Of a DNA stretch of 64,000 bases, positions 34,929 to 43,516 are shown in pieces; positions within the stretch are counted from its first letter, which is position 1; each line of letters starts with the position of its first letter. The DNA lies in NCBI GenBank assembly GCA_038198775.1, contig JBBPZV010000032.1, forward strand, positions 1 to 64,000, read 5' to 3'. The notes beneath the pieces were generated by a model. It ran no database searches. It was not told the DNA's origin and saw only the letters and a list, made by a program, of their open reading frames with translations. Made by a program: the position numbers and the translations under genes. Source of the DNA: JACCYJ01 sp038198775 (lineage in GTDB: Bacteria > Actinomycetota > Actinomycetes > Propionibacteriales > Nocardioidaceae).

Positions 34929-35518
34929 TGGAACTTCAAGGAGTCGGTGACGATGCGCCACGGGTCGACGTTGTCGGCGCCCACCGGCCCGGAGAGGGTC
35001 AGCGTCACCTGGGTGCCCTGGTGCCAGAACTCGTAGCGCTCCACGGCGTCCTTGACCACCTTGCCGGTCACCGGGTCTGGCTTGGAGTCCTGCTGGTAGG
35101 TGATGAGTACCGCGGAGCCGGCGGTGCGCTGGACCTCGGTCACTTGGCCCGGCGCGTATCCGGGGGCGGACGCGGCGAGCTTCGGCAGCTGAGTCGACGA
35201 AACGGACGAGACCGTGGGTGCCTGCGGTGCCGGCGCCGAGGCCAGCTGGATGCTGTTGAGCTTGTCGGTGAACGTCACCACTCCCTGGGCGGTGGTGCGG
35301 GACCAGCCCTCGGGAACCTTGACGGTGTACGACGCACCCGGCGGTGAGTACGGCACGTACACCTGGTTGTCGGGGATGTCCCCGGCAGGGTTGAACTCAC
35401 TGACCGTCGAGGTCGGCGAGGCCGACGAGCTGCCGCCGGAGCTTCCGCCGCACCCGGCGAGCACCACGGTGAGCGCGGCAACACAACCGGCCAGCACTCG
35501 AGCCTTCGTCGTCCGCAT
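34925..35518 (-). CDS. Secreted lipoprotein of ABC exporter operon
   Basis: 197 residues. Signal peptide MRTTKARVLAGCVAALTVVL ends in the lipobox LAGC, so the mature protein is anchored at Cys23. A Ser/Gly-rich linker follows, then a beta-rich domain (YVPYSPPGASYTVKVPEGWS, VVTFTDKLNSIQLASAP, ERYEFWHQGTQVTLTLSGPV). The PEGWSRTTAQG...VTFTDKLNSI pattern resembles PsbP/LpqN-type lipid or ligand-binding lipoproteins; that is a weak resemblance. As first gene of the operon with two ATPases and a permease it probably works with the exporter. Divergent from the histidine kinase gene. Confidence 0.85.
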   Translation of the reverse strand: MRTTKARVLAGCVAALTVVLAGCGGSSGGSSSASPTSTVSEFNPAGDIPDNQVYVPYSPPGASYTVKVPEGWSRTTAQGVVTFTDKLNSIQLASAPAPQAPTVSSVSSTQLPKLAASAPGYAPGQVTEVQRTAGSAVLITYQQDSKPDPVTGKVVKDAVERYEFWHQGTQVTLTLSGPVGADNVDPWRIVTDSLKFQ

Positions 35519-35602
35519 CGATCCTCCTCAGCACCTCGTCGGCCGCAGGAAGCCACGACCCGACGTCGACGCTAGGCAGGTCCGCCTTCGGGCACGGCCA
35601 GG

Positions 35603-35618
35603 GCAACCTTCGAGCAAC
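35603..35618 (+). promoter_or_regulatory. Direct repeat in the lipoprotein/kinase divergent gap
   Basis: GCAAC at 35603-35607 recurs at 35614-35618, an 11-base period that fits one turn of DNA, as in OmpR/PhoB-type regulator sites. The 150-base gap between the lipoprotein and the kinase is where such a regulator would act. Five-base repeats are common by chance, so this is a suggestion. Confidence 0.25.
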
Positions 35619-35668
35619 GCAAGAACGCTCGCCGAGCGCGTGCGACGCTGGGCCGGAGAAGGAGAGGC

Positions 35669-36943
35669 ATGGGCAGGAGGATCCTCGGCATCGCCGTACT
35701 GAGCACCGTGTTGGCCGTCGTGCTCTTCGGGGCTCCGCTGGCGTACGTCGTTCGGCAGCTGGTGGTCAGCGACGAGCACAGCGAACTACAGCGCCGGGCG
35801 CTGCAGGCTGCGGTGGGTGTCTCCCCCGACTTCGCCACGTCGGGGGACCCGGTCGAGCTGGTTTCGGCGAGCGGGGCCGACCTCAGCCTCTACACACCTG
35901 ACGGCCGGCGTTTCGCCGGCTCGGGACCGGCGCTCGCCGACCAGGCGGTGAGACAAGCGCTGCGAGGCTCCAGCTCGATCGGGGACAGCGGTGCTGAGCT
36001 GGTGGCGGCGGTGCCGGTCTCGGCCAACGAGCGGGTCGTCGCCGTTGTGCGGGCTGCTTCCCCCAGGTCGTCGGTCACCATCCGGGTGGTAGAGATCTGG
36101 GCGCTTATGACCGTACTGGCCCTGGTCGCGGCGGGCGGCGCCTTGCTGCTGGCGCGCCGTGCCACCAAACGGTTGGTGCGTCCGGTGGAGGCGCTGGAGC
36201 ACACCGCAGCGGCGCTCGGAGGCGGCAACTTCGCGATCCGGGCGGGGCGTTCGGACATTGCCGAGATCGACAAGGCCGGCGCGGCGATGAACCGGACGGC
36301 CGAGCGGCTGGGCGATCTCGTCGCACACGAGCGGGCGTTCACTACCCATGCCTCGCACCAGCTGCGAACGCCACTCACCGCGCTCCGGCTGAAGCTGGAG
36401 ACCGCGCTGGAGGAGCCGGAGCCGCAGCTGCGCAGGGCCGTCGCGGACGGCGTGGTGGCCATCGACCAGCTGAGCCGTACCATCGACGATGTCCTCGTCG
36501 CGGCCCGCCCGGATGCCCGCTCAGCAACGACGCTGGACCTGCCCGCGCTGCTTGGTGACGTGGAGGCGCGCTGGGCCCCGCTCCTGTCGGCTGCCCAGCG
36601 TCCGTTGCGGGTGGACGTGGACGCCGCGCCCCCCACCGCTGCCCGGCTGCCCGCAGTCCGCCAGATCGTGGAGATCCTGGTCGACAACGCGTACCGGCAC
36701 GGCCGGGGTGCGGTGAAGTTGATCGCGCGCGAGGCCAGCGGCGCACTGGCCATCGACATCATCGACGAAGGTGACGGCGAAGCGGCACAGCTCAGCGAAC
36801 CAGCCGGTGGGCACGGCCACGGCCTCCCGATGGCTAGACAGCTGGCCGCGGCCGAGGGTGGGCGCATCGTCGCAGCCAGCGGAACGGCCGGGACGCGTTT
36901 CACGCTCCTGTTGCCCGCCCGGGCGGCCGCAGACACGGGGTAG
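35669..36943 (+). CDS. Membrane sensor histidine kinase
   Basis: 424 residues. Helix 1 (ILGIAVLSTVLAVVLFGAPL), an extracytoplasmic sensor of about 105 residues (VSDEHSELQRRALQAAVGVS onward), helix 2 (VEIWALMTVLALVAAGGALL), a HAMP segment (RLVRPVEALEHTAAALGGGN) and the dimerisation box with His230 (THASHQLRTPLTALRLKLET). The ATPase domain has N-box Asn340 in EILVDNAYRHGRG and a G-box GHGHGLPMARQLA, with the D-box as IIDEGDGEA. It presumably phosphorylates the OmpR-type regulator 5 kb away; the ABC exporter and lipoprotein between them look like its target or sensor partner. Confidence 0.92.
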   Translation: MGRRILGIAVLSTVLAVVLFGAPLAYVVRQLVVSDEHSELQRRALQAAVGVSPDFATSGDPVELVSASGADLSLYTPDGRRFAGSGPALADQAVRQALRGSSSIGDSGAELVAAVPVSANERVVAVVRAASPRSSVTIRVVEIWALMTVLALVAAGGALLLARRATKRLVRPVEALEHTAAALGGGNFAIRAGRSDIAEIDKAGAAMNRTAERLGDLVAHERAFTTHASHQLRTPLTALRLKLETALEEPEPQLRRAVADGVVAIDQLSRTIDDVLVAARPDARSATTLDLPALLGDVEARWAPLLSAAQRPLRVDVDAAPPTAARLPAVRQIVEILVDNAYRHGRGAVKLIAREASGALAIDIIDEGDGEAAQLSEPAGGHGHGLPMARQLAAAEGGRIVAASGTAGTRFTLLLPARAAADTG

Positions 36944-36984
36944 CCGGAGCGGAACCGGAGGACTCCGATCGCCGTCGAAGTGCT

Positions 36985-37182
36985 GTGACCGGCCGACGCA
37001 GCGTTCAGGTCGCCAGCGTGTGGCTGGCTGTCGTCTTGGCTGGCTCTCTCAGCTCCTGCCAGCGACCGACCGCCCGAATCGTCGACTGCGCTTCCGGCTA
37101 TCACAACGCGTCTGGTCCCGGCAGTCGTTGCGTTCCCGACGACCCGCCGTCGAGAGGTGCCGGCGTTGGTGCTGCCCGATGA
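36985..37182 (+). CDS. Possible small lipoprotein, perhaps frameshifted
   Basis: 65 residues from a GTG. The N-terminus VASVWLAVVLAGSLSSCQRP has the form of a signal peptide with the lipobox LSSC, followed by IVDCASGYHNASGPGSRCVP. After the stop at 37182 another frame from about 37158 reads VPALVLPDDALVGVYDRVHD then LAIASCGLTSDLPAEL and stops at 37279; it too is protein-like. The two could be one gene broken by a single-base shift. No known family. The rest of the 550-base gap up to 37494 shows nothing convincing. Confidence 0.35.
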   Translation: MTGRRSVQVASVWLAVVLAGSLSSCQRPTARIVDCASGYHNASGPGSRCVPDDPPSRGAGVGAAR

Positions 37183-37279
37183 CGCACTGGTCGGTGTCTA
37201 CGACCGGGTCCACGACCTCGCCATCGCCTCGTGCGGTCTCACCAGTGACCTGCCGGCCGAGCTGGTTGCACCGGGTTGA

Positions 37280-37494
37280 CGGCGGACCGCTGCCGGTGCC
37301 TACCTCCCGACGCCGTGTCGGCCCCGGCAATCCGAATGTCGGGAGATGCGCCAGCTGGGAGGTCCGCCTCGCCACCCACTGGCACCCGGGGTTCCTCCCC
37401 CGGCCTGGATCGACCCCCACCGAAACCCCTGCGCAACCACGCCCGCGACGTGACGCGCAACTAGTGCCGTGTCTCGGAAGTCCGGTGGGACCGG
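37280..37494. other. No recognisable feature
   Basis: Between the possible lipoprotein fragment and the end of the flavoprotein gene I see only Pro/Arg-rich short frames typical of non-coding GC-rich DNA, and no clear hairpin with a T-run. Confidence 0.4.
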
Positions 37495-38775
37495 TCAGCG
37501 ACGAACGGAGCCGCGATCAACGTCGAGATGGGTCGCGAACCAGGAGTGAATGCTTCCGCGCGCGGCTGCCACGCGGGTGAGACTCGCCAGCGCCGCACCG
37601 ACCGTTCGGTGCGGTCCCGGATCGGCGCTGCACGCCAGGTCGTTCCAGTACAAACCCCATCCACCGCCCACTGCGTGGCCCACGCCAGGCAGGGTGAGGA
37701 ACCGGCTCGCCGCCGACACCGCGCCTGGGTGGCGCATCATCGCGGCGTACAAGGGTGCGCTGCTGCGATGGTGTCGGCTCAGGGTTGTCAGAGCGCGCCG
37801 GTAGCGAGGACCCGGTCGGTCGGGGTCGGCGAGGACCGCCTCCGCCGCCGCACGTCCACTCGCCAGTGCGGTCGCGATGCCTTCCCCCTGCAGTGGGTTG
37901 ACCAGTCCGGCGGCATCGCCCGCCAGCAGCACTCGGTCGAGCGCTGGTACGGTGCCGACCACGCCAAGCTTCAACCAGCCGCCGAGCACCCTGCCGTGAG
38001 CTGCGGAACCGATCAACCCCCGCCCTGCCAGGTGAGCCAGAAAGGCGTCGAGCTCCCGGCCGGCCCGCCGACTCGCCGTCCGCGGCCCCGGCAGGCCGAG
38101 GCCCAACCCAGCGTTGGCGCCGCCATCGGGGGCTGGGAACAGCCAGCCGTATCCGGGGAACAGCTCCCCCCGCCTCGGCTCCCACAGCACGATGTGGGGC
38201 AGGTCGACCGGCTGCTCGAGGTAGCAGCGCACCGCAAATGCCCACAGCACCCGGTCGTCGTCCACCAGCTCGGCCGACCGGGCCACGCTGCTGGTCGCCC
38301 CGTCGGCGCCGATCACCGCTGTCCCGTTCAGGACTCGACCATCGGCAAGCCGAACACTGGCGCGAGGCTCGGCGGCAGATCCGGCCGTGACGTCGACTAC
38401 CCGGCCCTGCAGCAACCTTGCCCCGGCGGACACCGCCGCCTCGACGAGCAGGTCGTCGAACAGGGAACGGGAGACGGCAAGGCCATGGTCGGCGTAGTCC
38501 CGGCCGGGCAACGCCGGGAGCAGGACTCGCCGGCCCGTGGGTCCCTCGACCACCATGTCCCCCACCCGGCAGGCGCCGGGCACGTCGATCCGCAGCTCCG
38601 CCAGCACCTGGACTCCGCGCGGACCGACGAGATCTCCGCAGGCCTTGTCCCGAGGAAAGGCGCGCCGGTCGACGAGGGCAACCCGTGCTCCGGCCCGCGC
38701 CAGGACGAGAGCCGCCACGCTGCCGGCCGGTCCCGCACCGACGACGACCGCGTCGTAGCCTGGCACCCGGCCCAC
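37495..38775 (-). CDS. Geranylgeranyl-reductase-family FAD oxidoreductase
   Basis: 426 residues. FAD-binding fold with YDAVVVGAGPAGSVAALVLA, the acidic end VALVDRRAFPRDKACGDLVG (the PR--K-CG signature of the geranylgeranyl reductase group), and the second FAD contact RVLLAGDAAGLVNPLQGEGI. These enzymes saturate isoprenoid double bonds; a known actinobacterial member is MenJ, which reduces one unit of the menaquinone tail. It is divergent from a UbiE-type methyltransferase and a polytopic membrane protein, in keeping with a quinone or isoprenoid role, but the exact substrate is inference. Start is the GTG at 38773-38775. Confidence 0.87.
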   Translation of the reverse strand: MGRVPGYDAVVVGAGPAGSVAALVLARAGARVALVDRRAFPRDKACGDLVGPRGVQVLAELRIDVPGACRVGDMVVEGPTGRRVLLPALPGRDYADHGLAVSRSLFDDLLVEAAVSAGARLLQGRVVDVTAGSAAEPRASVRLADGRVLNGTAVIGADGATSSVARSAELVDDDRVLWAFAVRCYLEQPVDLPHIVLWEPRRGELFPGYGWLFPAPDGGANAGLGLGLPGPRTASRRAGRELDAFLAHLAGRGLIGSAAHGRVLGGWLKLGVVGTVPALDRVLLAGDAAGLVNPLQGEGIATALASGRAAAEAVLADPDRPGPRYRRALTTLSRHHRSSAPLYAAMMRHPGAVSAASRFLTLPGVGHAVGGGWGLYWNDLACSADPGPHRTVGAALASLTRVAAARGSIHSWFATHLDVDRGSVRR

Positions 38776-38806
38776 GCTATCCGCTGCGCCGAACCAGGGA
38801 GGTCGG

Positions 38807-39562
38807 ATGGGCGCCGCGGTGACCCGTTCCCGCAGTGAACCGAACGTGTTCGCCCAGCAGCTGTTCGCCGGGTTGCCGGATCGTTACGACCGGCTGGCCG
38901 AGCTGCTCTCGTTCGGCCAGAACGGGCGGTGGCGCCGGGCCATGGTCGAAGCGGTCGCCGGCGCGGAGCCCGCCCCCGGCCGGGTGCTCGACGTGGCCAC
39001 CGGCACGGCCGGCGTCGCCCTCGCGTTGTGCGACCGCACGCAGGCGGACGTCGTCGGTGTCGACCTCAGCCTGGCGATGATCGGCGTCGGAGCGGAACGG
39101 GTGCGGCGGAGCAGGCATGCCGACCGGCTCCGGCTGGTCGCCGCGGGCGCCGAACGCCTGCCCTTTGCCGACGCCTCGTTCGACGCCGTGACCTTTACGT
39201 ACCTGCTCCGCTACGTCCATGACCCCGCGGAGACCCTGCGCGAGCTGACACGTGTGCTCCGCCCGGGCGGGGTCATGGCCAGCCTGGAGTTCGCGGTGCC
39301 GACCGACCGCTGGTCGCGGTACGGCTGGGTCGGCTACACCAGGGCGGTGCTGCCGCTGGCAGGACTGTTCACCGGCGGCCGGTCGTGGTTCGACGTGGGC
39401 CGTTTCCTCGGTCCCTCGATCAGCGAGCACTACCGTCGCTTTCCCGTCTCCTGGACCGTCCACGCCTGGCAGGACGTGGGCATGACCGACGTGACGGTCC
39501 AGCAGATGAGCCTCGGCGGTGGCCTGGTCATGTGGGGGCGGCGGCAGCCGAAGACCGGCTGA
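38807..39562 (+). CDS. UbiE/MenG-like SAM-dependent methyltransferase
   Basis: 251 residues. Class I methyltransferase with SAM-binding VLDVATGTAGVALALCDRTQ, acidic end VVGVDLSLAMI, motif II FADASFDAVTFTYLLRYVHD and motif III RVLRPGGVMASLEFAVPTDR. The order PDRYDRLAELLSFGQNGRWR at the N-terminus is that of UbiE/MenG quinone methyltransferases, and C-terminal MSLGGGLVMWGRR resembles the family end. It probably methylates a quinone-type ring. Alternative: a methyltransferase of another lipid. Divergent from the reductase, with a short gap of 31 bases; coupled to the next membrane-protein gene. Confidence 0.82.
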   Translation: MGAAVTRSRSEPNVFAQQLFAGLPDRYDRLAELLSFGQNGRWRRAMVEAVAGAEPAPGRVLDVATGTAGVALALCDRTQADVVGVDLSLAMIGVGAERVRRSRHADRLRLVAAGAERLPFADASFDAVTFTYLLRYVHDPAETLRELTRVLRPGGVMASLEFAVPTDRWSRYGWVGYTRAVLPLAGLFTGGRSWFDVGRFLGPSISEHYRRFPVSWTVHAWQDVGMTDVTVQQMSLGGGLVMWGRRQPKTG

Positions 39563-39563
39563 C

Positions 39564-40301
39564 GTGGCCGAGTCCGGACCCGCCTTCTACGCGAGCGGCA
39601 ACGGTCCGCTCCGGGACTGGTGGACGCTGCTGCACCCCCCGTACACCGCCTGGCACCTGTCGTACGTCGCGCTGGGTGCCGCCGTAGCGCCACGCCTCGA
39701 TGGTCTGGTCCTGGCGGCCACTGTGCTGGCGTTCTTCCTCGCCGTTGGCGTCGGCGCGCACGCCCTCGACGAGCTGCAGGACCGACCCCTCCGCACCGCG
39801 ATCAGCGACCGCGCTCTGAAGGCGGCGGCGGTGTCCAGCGTCGCGGCCGCCGCCGCGGTCGGCATCCTGCTCGTGCCGGGCAGCCCGTTGCTGGTGCCAC
39901 TGGTGCCGGTGGGCGTGGTGCTGGTGGTCGGATACAACCTCGAGCTTTTCGGCGGCCGGCTGCACACCGACCTGGGGTTCGCGCTGTCCTGGGGCGGCTT
40001 CCCCGCGCTGGTCGGCTATGTCGCCCAGCACCCGCCAGCCCGGCTGCCTCCGGCGGCGGCGGCGGCGGCGGTGACCGTGGCCGCGGTAGCGGCGTCCTGG
40101 GCGCAGCGCGCACTAAGCACCCCCGCGCGCGACTTGCGCCGTCGCACCCGTCAGGTGAGCGGGACCGTCACGCTCACCTCCGGTGCCGAGGTCTCGCTCG
40201 ATGTGGCCACGCTGCTCGCCCCGTACGAGGCAGCCCTGCGGGCGCTGTCGTACACGTTCCCGCTGATCGCGGTCGGGGCCTTGCTCGCCAGGCTCGCTTG
40301 A
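39564..40301 (+). CDS. Polytopic membrane protein, UbiA-like
   Basis: 245 residues with about seven to eight membrane segments. Near the end of the second or third helix, VGVGAHALDELQDRPLRTAI holds an acidic Asp-Glu-x-x-Asp cluster on the cytosolic side, which resembles the first Asp-rich motif of UbiA-type prenyltransferases (Asn-Asp-x-x-Asp), though degenerate. GYNLELFGGRLHTDLGFALS follows where a second motif might be. The GTG at 39564 lies two bases after the methyltransferase stop. With a methyltransferase and an isoprenoid reductase beside it, a prenyl-transfer role is plausible but unproven. Confidence 0.65.
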   Translation: MAESGPAFYASGNGPLRDWWTLLHPPYTAWHLSYVALGAAVAPRLDGLVLAATVLAFFLAVGVGAHALDELQDRPLRTAISDRALKAAAVSSVAAAAAVGILLVPGSPLLVPLVPVGVVLVVGYNLELFGGRLHTDLGFALSWGGFPALVGYVAQHPPARLPPAAAAAAVTVAAVAASWAQRALSTPARDLRRRTRQVSGTVTLTSGAEVSLDVATLLAPYEAALRALSYTFPLIAVGALLARLA

Positions 40302-40591
40302 GCGCAGCCGACCCGGCTCTAGCCTAAGGCTGGCTGCCTTGACCCACGGGCGGGACTGTCCCGCCGGGCCGGAGCCACTTGCGCGGCGATCGGGCCTGCG
40401 GCGGGCGCATCTTTGCCGCCGTCGACCTGATCTGGCAGTCGATGCGCCTGCTCTGTTGGTCGGAGGCCTGACGCGGATCTGTACCGGGATCCGTGGGTGT
40501 TCTACGCCGGCGGCGGTCTCCTGCTCCTCGCGCCGATGCCGGGTTGCCGCCAGCCCCGCCCGTCCGGTCGGGAACCGGCGGGACCTTCCCG
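40302..40591. other. Gap without a recognisable gene
   Basis: No complete gene. A few protein-like stretches appear on the plus strand (AAVDLIWQSMRLL near 40425 and, in another frame, DPWVFYAGGGLLLLAPMPG near 40485), which may be remnants. No terminator with T-run is evident after the membrane-protein gene. Confidence 0.3.
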
Positions 40592-41272
40592 CTAGCCGCG
40601 GGGTCCTGGCTCGCTAGCCGCCGGGCTCCACCTCACGAGCCCCCGGGCTCCGGCAAGCACGACTTCCAGGGTCCGGGGTCCGTGCACCCCCTCGACCCGC
40701 TCGAGCTCGATGTCGCTGGTCGCCGACGGTCCGCTGATCCAGGTCAGCGGGCGGGTCGGGTCCAGTCGCGCCAGTGCCTCGGGGACGCCGGCCACGACGT
40801 CGTCGGGCCGCACCACGCACAAGTGGTAGTCGGGGACGAGGGTGAGCAGCCGCCGCCCCTGGTCAGGTGCGGCGTCGAGGACGAGCGTGCCGGTCTCGGC
40901 GATCGCCACGGCGCAGCCGGTGACCACACCATCGACGGCGTCGAGGTCGGTGGCGGTCAGGCTGCCGTCGTCCACCACGACGGTTGCCGGGAGCGCGTCC
41001 AGCCACGACTGCGGGAGCCCGGGCGGTACCGCGAGCGTCCGGGCGCCTCGCTCGCCGACTGCCTGCGCGAGCATCTCGGCGACGTCGTCGTCACCGGTGC
41101 GGACCAGAGCCCGGTAGTCGCGCAGCCGCTCCACCAGCAGCTCCAGGTCCGCGACCTCGCTGGCGGCGGAGCGGTACGAACGGGGCGCGTGCGTCGACGG
41201 TCGGGTCCCGCCGAGCGCGGCACGCACCCGGCCGAGTACCTCGGCCCGGGCTCCGGTGCGGTCGGTGGTCAC
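40592..41272 (-). CDS. lutC: Lactate utilisation protein LutC (LUD domain)
   Basis: 226 residues. LUD-domain subunit of the LutABC L-lactate dehydrogenase complex (lactate to pyruvate). Landmarks are ARAEVLGRVRAALGGTRP, VVVDDGSLTATDLDAVDGVV, CAVAETGTLVLDAAPD-type segment (AIAETGTLVLDAAPDQGRRL), LVPDYHLCVVRPDDVV and TWISGPSATSDIELERVEGV with HGPRTLEVVL, all conserved. The GTG at 41272 overlaps the lutB stop (GTGA). It is the last gene of a nine-gene minus-strand series for glycolate and lactate use. Confidence 0.92.
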   Translation of the reverse strand: MTTDRTGARAEVLGRVRAALGGTRPSTHAPRSYRSAASEVADLELLVERLRDYRALVRTGDDDVAEMLAQAVGERGARTLAVPPGLPQSWLDALPATVVVDDGSLTATDLDAVDGVVTGCAVAIAETGTLVLDAAPDQGRRLLTLVPDYHLCVVRPDDVVAGVPEALARLDPTRPLTWISGPSATSDIELERVEGVHGPRTLEVVLAGARGLVRWSPAASEPGPRG

Positions 41273-42741
41273 GACGCCGGCCCGCGGGTGCGCTTCCACC
41301 ACGCTCGGAACGACTCGGCCGGGGGCACCGGCAGGTCACGGCTCGAGGTCCACCCGGCGAGCGGTGGCGGAAGGGCGCTGATCTGACCGCGCCGGCCACT
41401 CAGCCACCGTCCGATCCCGCCGGCCCGCTGGGCAGCCGCGAACCGCCGCTCGTCACCCATCACCCAACCGGTCGCGGCCATCGTGACCGCCTCCGCGCTG
41501 GGCACGCGATGGGTGGCCCGGTGCTCCTCGACGTGCTCGGCACGCAGATGCACCAGCAGCGAGGGGATGTCGATCTTGACCGGGCAGGCGTCGAAGCAGG
41601 CCCCACACAGGCTCGAGGCGTACGGCAGCGTGGGGTTCTGCTCCACTCCGGTCAGCTGCGGGGAGAGCACCGCACCGATCGGGCCGGGGTAGACCGAGCC
41701 GTACGCATGGCCGCCGACCCGCTCGTACACCGGGCACACGTTGAGACAGGCCGAGCAGCGGATGCAGTGCAGTGCCTCGCGTCCCACCTCGTCGGCCAAG
41801 GTGGCCGTACGGCCGTTGTCCAGCAGCACCAGGTGGACGTCCTGCGGGCCGTCTCCTGCGGTCACCCCCGTCCACATCGAGGTGTACGGGTTCATCCGCT
41901 CGCCGGTGGAGGACCGGGGCAGCAGCTGGAGGAACACCCCCAGGTCCCGCCACGAGGGGACCAGCTTCTCGATCCCCATCACCGTGATCAGCGTGTGGGG
42001 CAGCGTGAGGCACATGCGCCCGTTGCCCTCCGACTCCAGCACCGCCAGGGTGCCGGTCTCGGCGACCGCGAAGTTGGCGCCCGAGACCGCGACCGGTGCG
42101 GACAGGAACTTCGCGCGCAGGAACCGGCGGGCGGCCATCGCGAGCTGGCGGGGGTCGTCGGTGAGGTCTGGGTCGACCCCCGGCATCTGCTGGCGGAAGA
42201 TCTCCCGGATCTCGGCCCGGTTCTTATGGATGGCCGGGACGAGGATGTGGCTGGGCTTGTCGTGTCCGAGCTGGACGATGAGCTCGGCGAGATCGGTCTC
42301 CAACGCCGCGATGCCCTCGGCTGCCAGGGCCTCGTTGAGCCCGATCTCCTGGGTGGCCATCGACTTGACCTTGACCACCTCGTCGGCGCCGGCCGCCCGC
42401 ACCAGGTCCGCGACGATGGCGTTGGCCTCCACCCCGTCGCGAGCCCAGTGGACGGTGCCGCCGCGGTCGGTGACCGCCGCCTCCAGGGTCTGCAAGTGCT
42501 CGTCGAGCCGGGACATGGTGGCGGCCTTGATGGCCCGGCCGGCCTCGCGCAGTTCCTCCCAGTCCGGGACCTCCGCCACGACGGCGCCTCGCTTGGCCCG
42601 GATCGTCCTGGTGGCCCGCCCCAGGTTCGCGCGCAGCTGCCCGTCGGCCAGCGCCCGACGCGCCGCGACCGGGAACGGTTCGCCACGCAGGTGCTCGGTC
42701 TGCGTGGCCACCGTCGGCATGCCGATGAAGGTGCTGCTCAT
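41269..42741 (-). CDS. lutB: Lactate utilisation iron-sulfur protein LutB
   Basis: 490 residues. An N-terminal LUD domain (about 60-300; GANFAVAETGTLAVLESEGN, MCLTLPHTLITVMGIEKLVP) is followed by two ferredoxin-type 4Fe-4S clusters: CIRCSACLNVCPVYERVGGH and SLCGACFDACPVKIDIPSLL. It carries electrons from lactate within LutABC. The ATG at 42741 overlaps the lutA stop (ATGA) and its stop overlaps lutC, so all three subunits are translationally coupled. Confidence 0.95.
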   Translation of the reverse strand: MSSTFIGMPTVATQTEHLRGEPFPVAARRALADGQLRANLGRATRTIRAKRGAVVAEVPDWEELREAGRAIKAATMSRLDEHLQTLEAAVTDRGGTVHWARDGVEANAIVADLVRAAGADEVVKVKSMATQEIGLNEALAAEGIAALETDLAELIVQLGHDKPSHILVPAIHKNRAEIREIFRQQMPGVDPDLTDDPRQLAMAARRFLRAKFLSAPVAVSGANFAVAETGTLAVLESEGNGRMCLTLPHTLITVMGIEKLVPSWRDLGVFLQLLPRSSTGERMNPYTSMWTGVTAGDGPQDVHLVLLDNGRTATLADEVGREALHCIRCSACLNVCPVYERVGGHAYGSVYPGPIGAVLSPQLTGVEQNPTLPYASSLCGACFDACPVKIDIPSLLVHLRAEHVEEHRATHRVPSAEAVTMAATGWVMGDERRFAAAQRAGGIGRWLSGRRGQISALPPPLAGWTSSRDLPVPPAESFRAWWKRTRGPAS

Positions 42742-43478
42742 GCCGGCTCCTGCTCGGTGGAGGCCAAGATCTCGGCCAGGTGCACGGTGCGGGTGCCCGA
42801 ACGCAGCCGCGACAACCCGCCGCCGATGTGCATCAGGCAGGATGAGTCACCGGCCGTACACACCTCCGCGTCGGTCGACAGCACGTGCCGCATCTTGTCC
42901 GCCAGCATCGCGGTGGACGTGTCGGCGTTCTTCACCGCGAACGTGCCACCGAAGCCGCAGCACTGGTCGGCGTCAGGCAGCTCCACCAGGTCGAGGTCGC
43001 GGACCTGGCGCAGCAGGCGCAGCGGCGCCGTACCGACGCGGAGCATCCGCAACGAATGGCAGGTGGGGTGGTAGGTGACCCGGTGCGGGTAGTGGGCGCC
43101 CACGTCTTCCACCCCGAGCACGTCGACCAGCAGCTGCGACAGCTCGTAGGTGTGCGCGGCCACCGCCTCCGCGCGCCCGGCCAGCGTCTCGTCGCCGGCT
43201 CGGCGCGCCACCATGGCGTGCTGGTGGCGCACCGAGCCCACGCAGGAGCCGGACGGCGCCACCACCGCCTCGTACGGCTCGAACTGATCGACGAACCGGC
43301 TCACCAGCCTGAGCGCTTCGCGCTGATAGCCGGTGTTGACGTGCATCTGCCCGCAGCAGGTCTGCTCGGGCGGGAAGACCACCTCGTGCCCGAGCCGTTC
43401 GAGCAGGGTCACCGTGGCGCGACCGACCGAGGGGAACAAGGTGTCGGCCAGACACGTCACGAACAGGGCCACGCGCAC
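42738..43478 (-). CDS. lutA: Lactate utilisation protein LutA (CCG domain)
   Basis: 246 residues. Two CCG (heterodisulfide-reductase-like) domains: PPEQTCCGQMHVNTGYQREA with SGSCVGSVRHQHA, and YHPTCHSLRMLRVG with ADQCCGFGGTFAVKNADTST. These cysteines bind an iron-sulfur cluster; with LutB and LutC it oxidises L-lactate to pyruvate. It starts at a GTG, 38 bases after malate synthase, and overlaps lutB. It is a paralogue of GlcF in the same locus (both have CCG domains). Confidence 0.94.
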   Translation of the reverse strand: MRVALFVTCLADTLFPSVGRATVTLLERLGHEVVFPPEQTCCGQMHVNTGYQREALRLVSRFVDQFEPYEAVVAPSGSCVGSVRHQHAMVARRAGDETLAGRAEAVAAHTYELSQLLVDVLGVEDVGAHYPHRVTYHPTCHSLRMLRVGTAPLRLLRQVRDLDLVELPDADQCCGFGGTFAVKNADTSTAMLADKMRHVLSTDAEVCTAGDSSCLMHIGGGLSRLRSGTRTVHLAEILASTEQEPA

Positions 43479-43516
43479 GGTGATCAGCCTCCCGCCTGCC
43501 GGGCTCGCCCGCCAGG

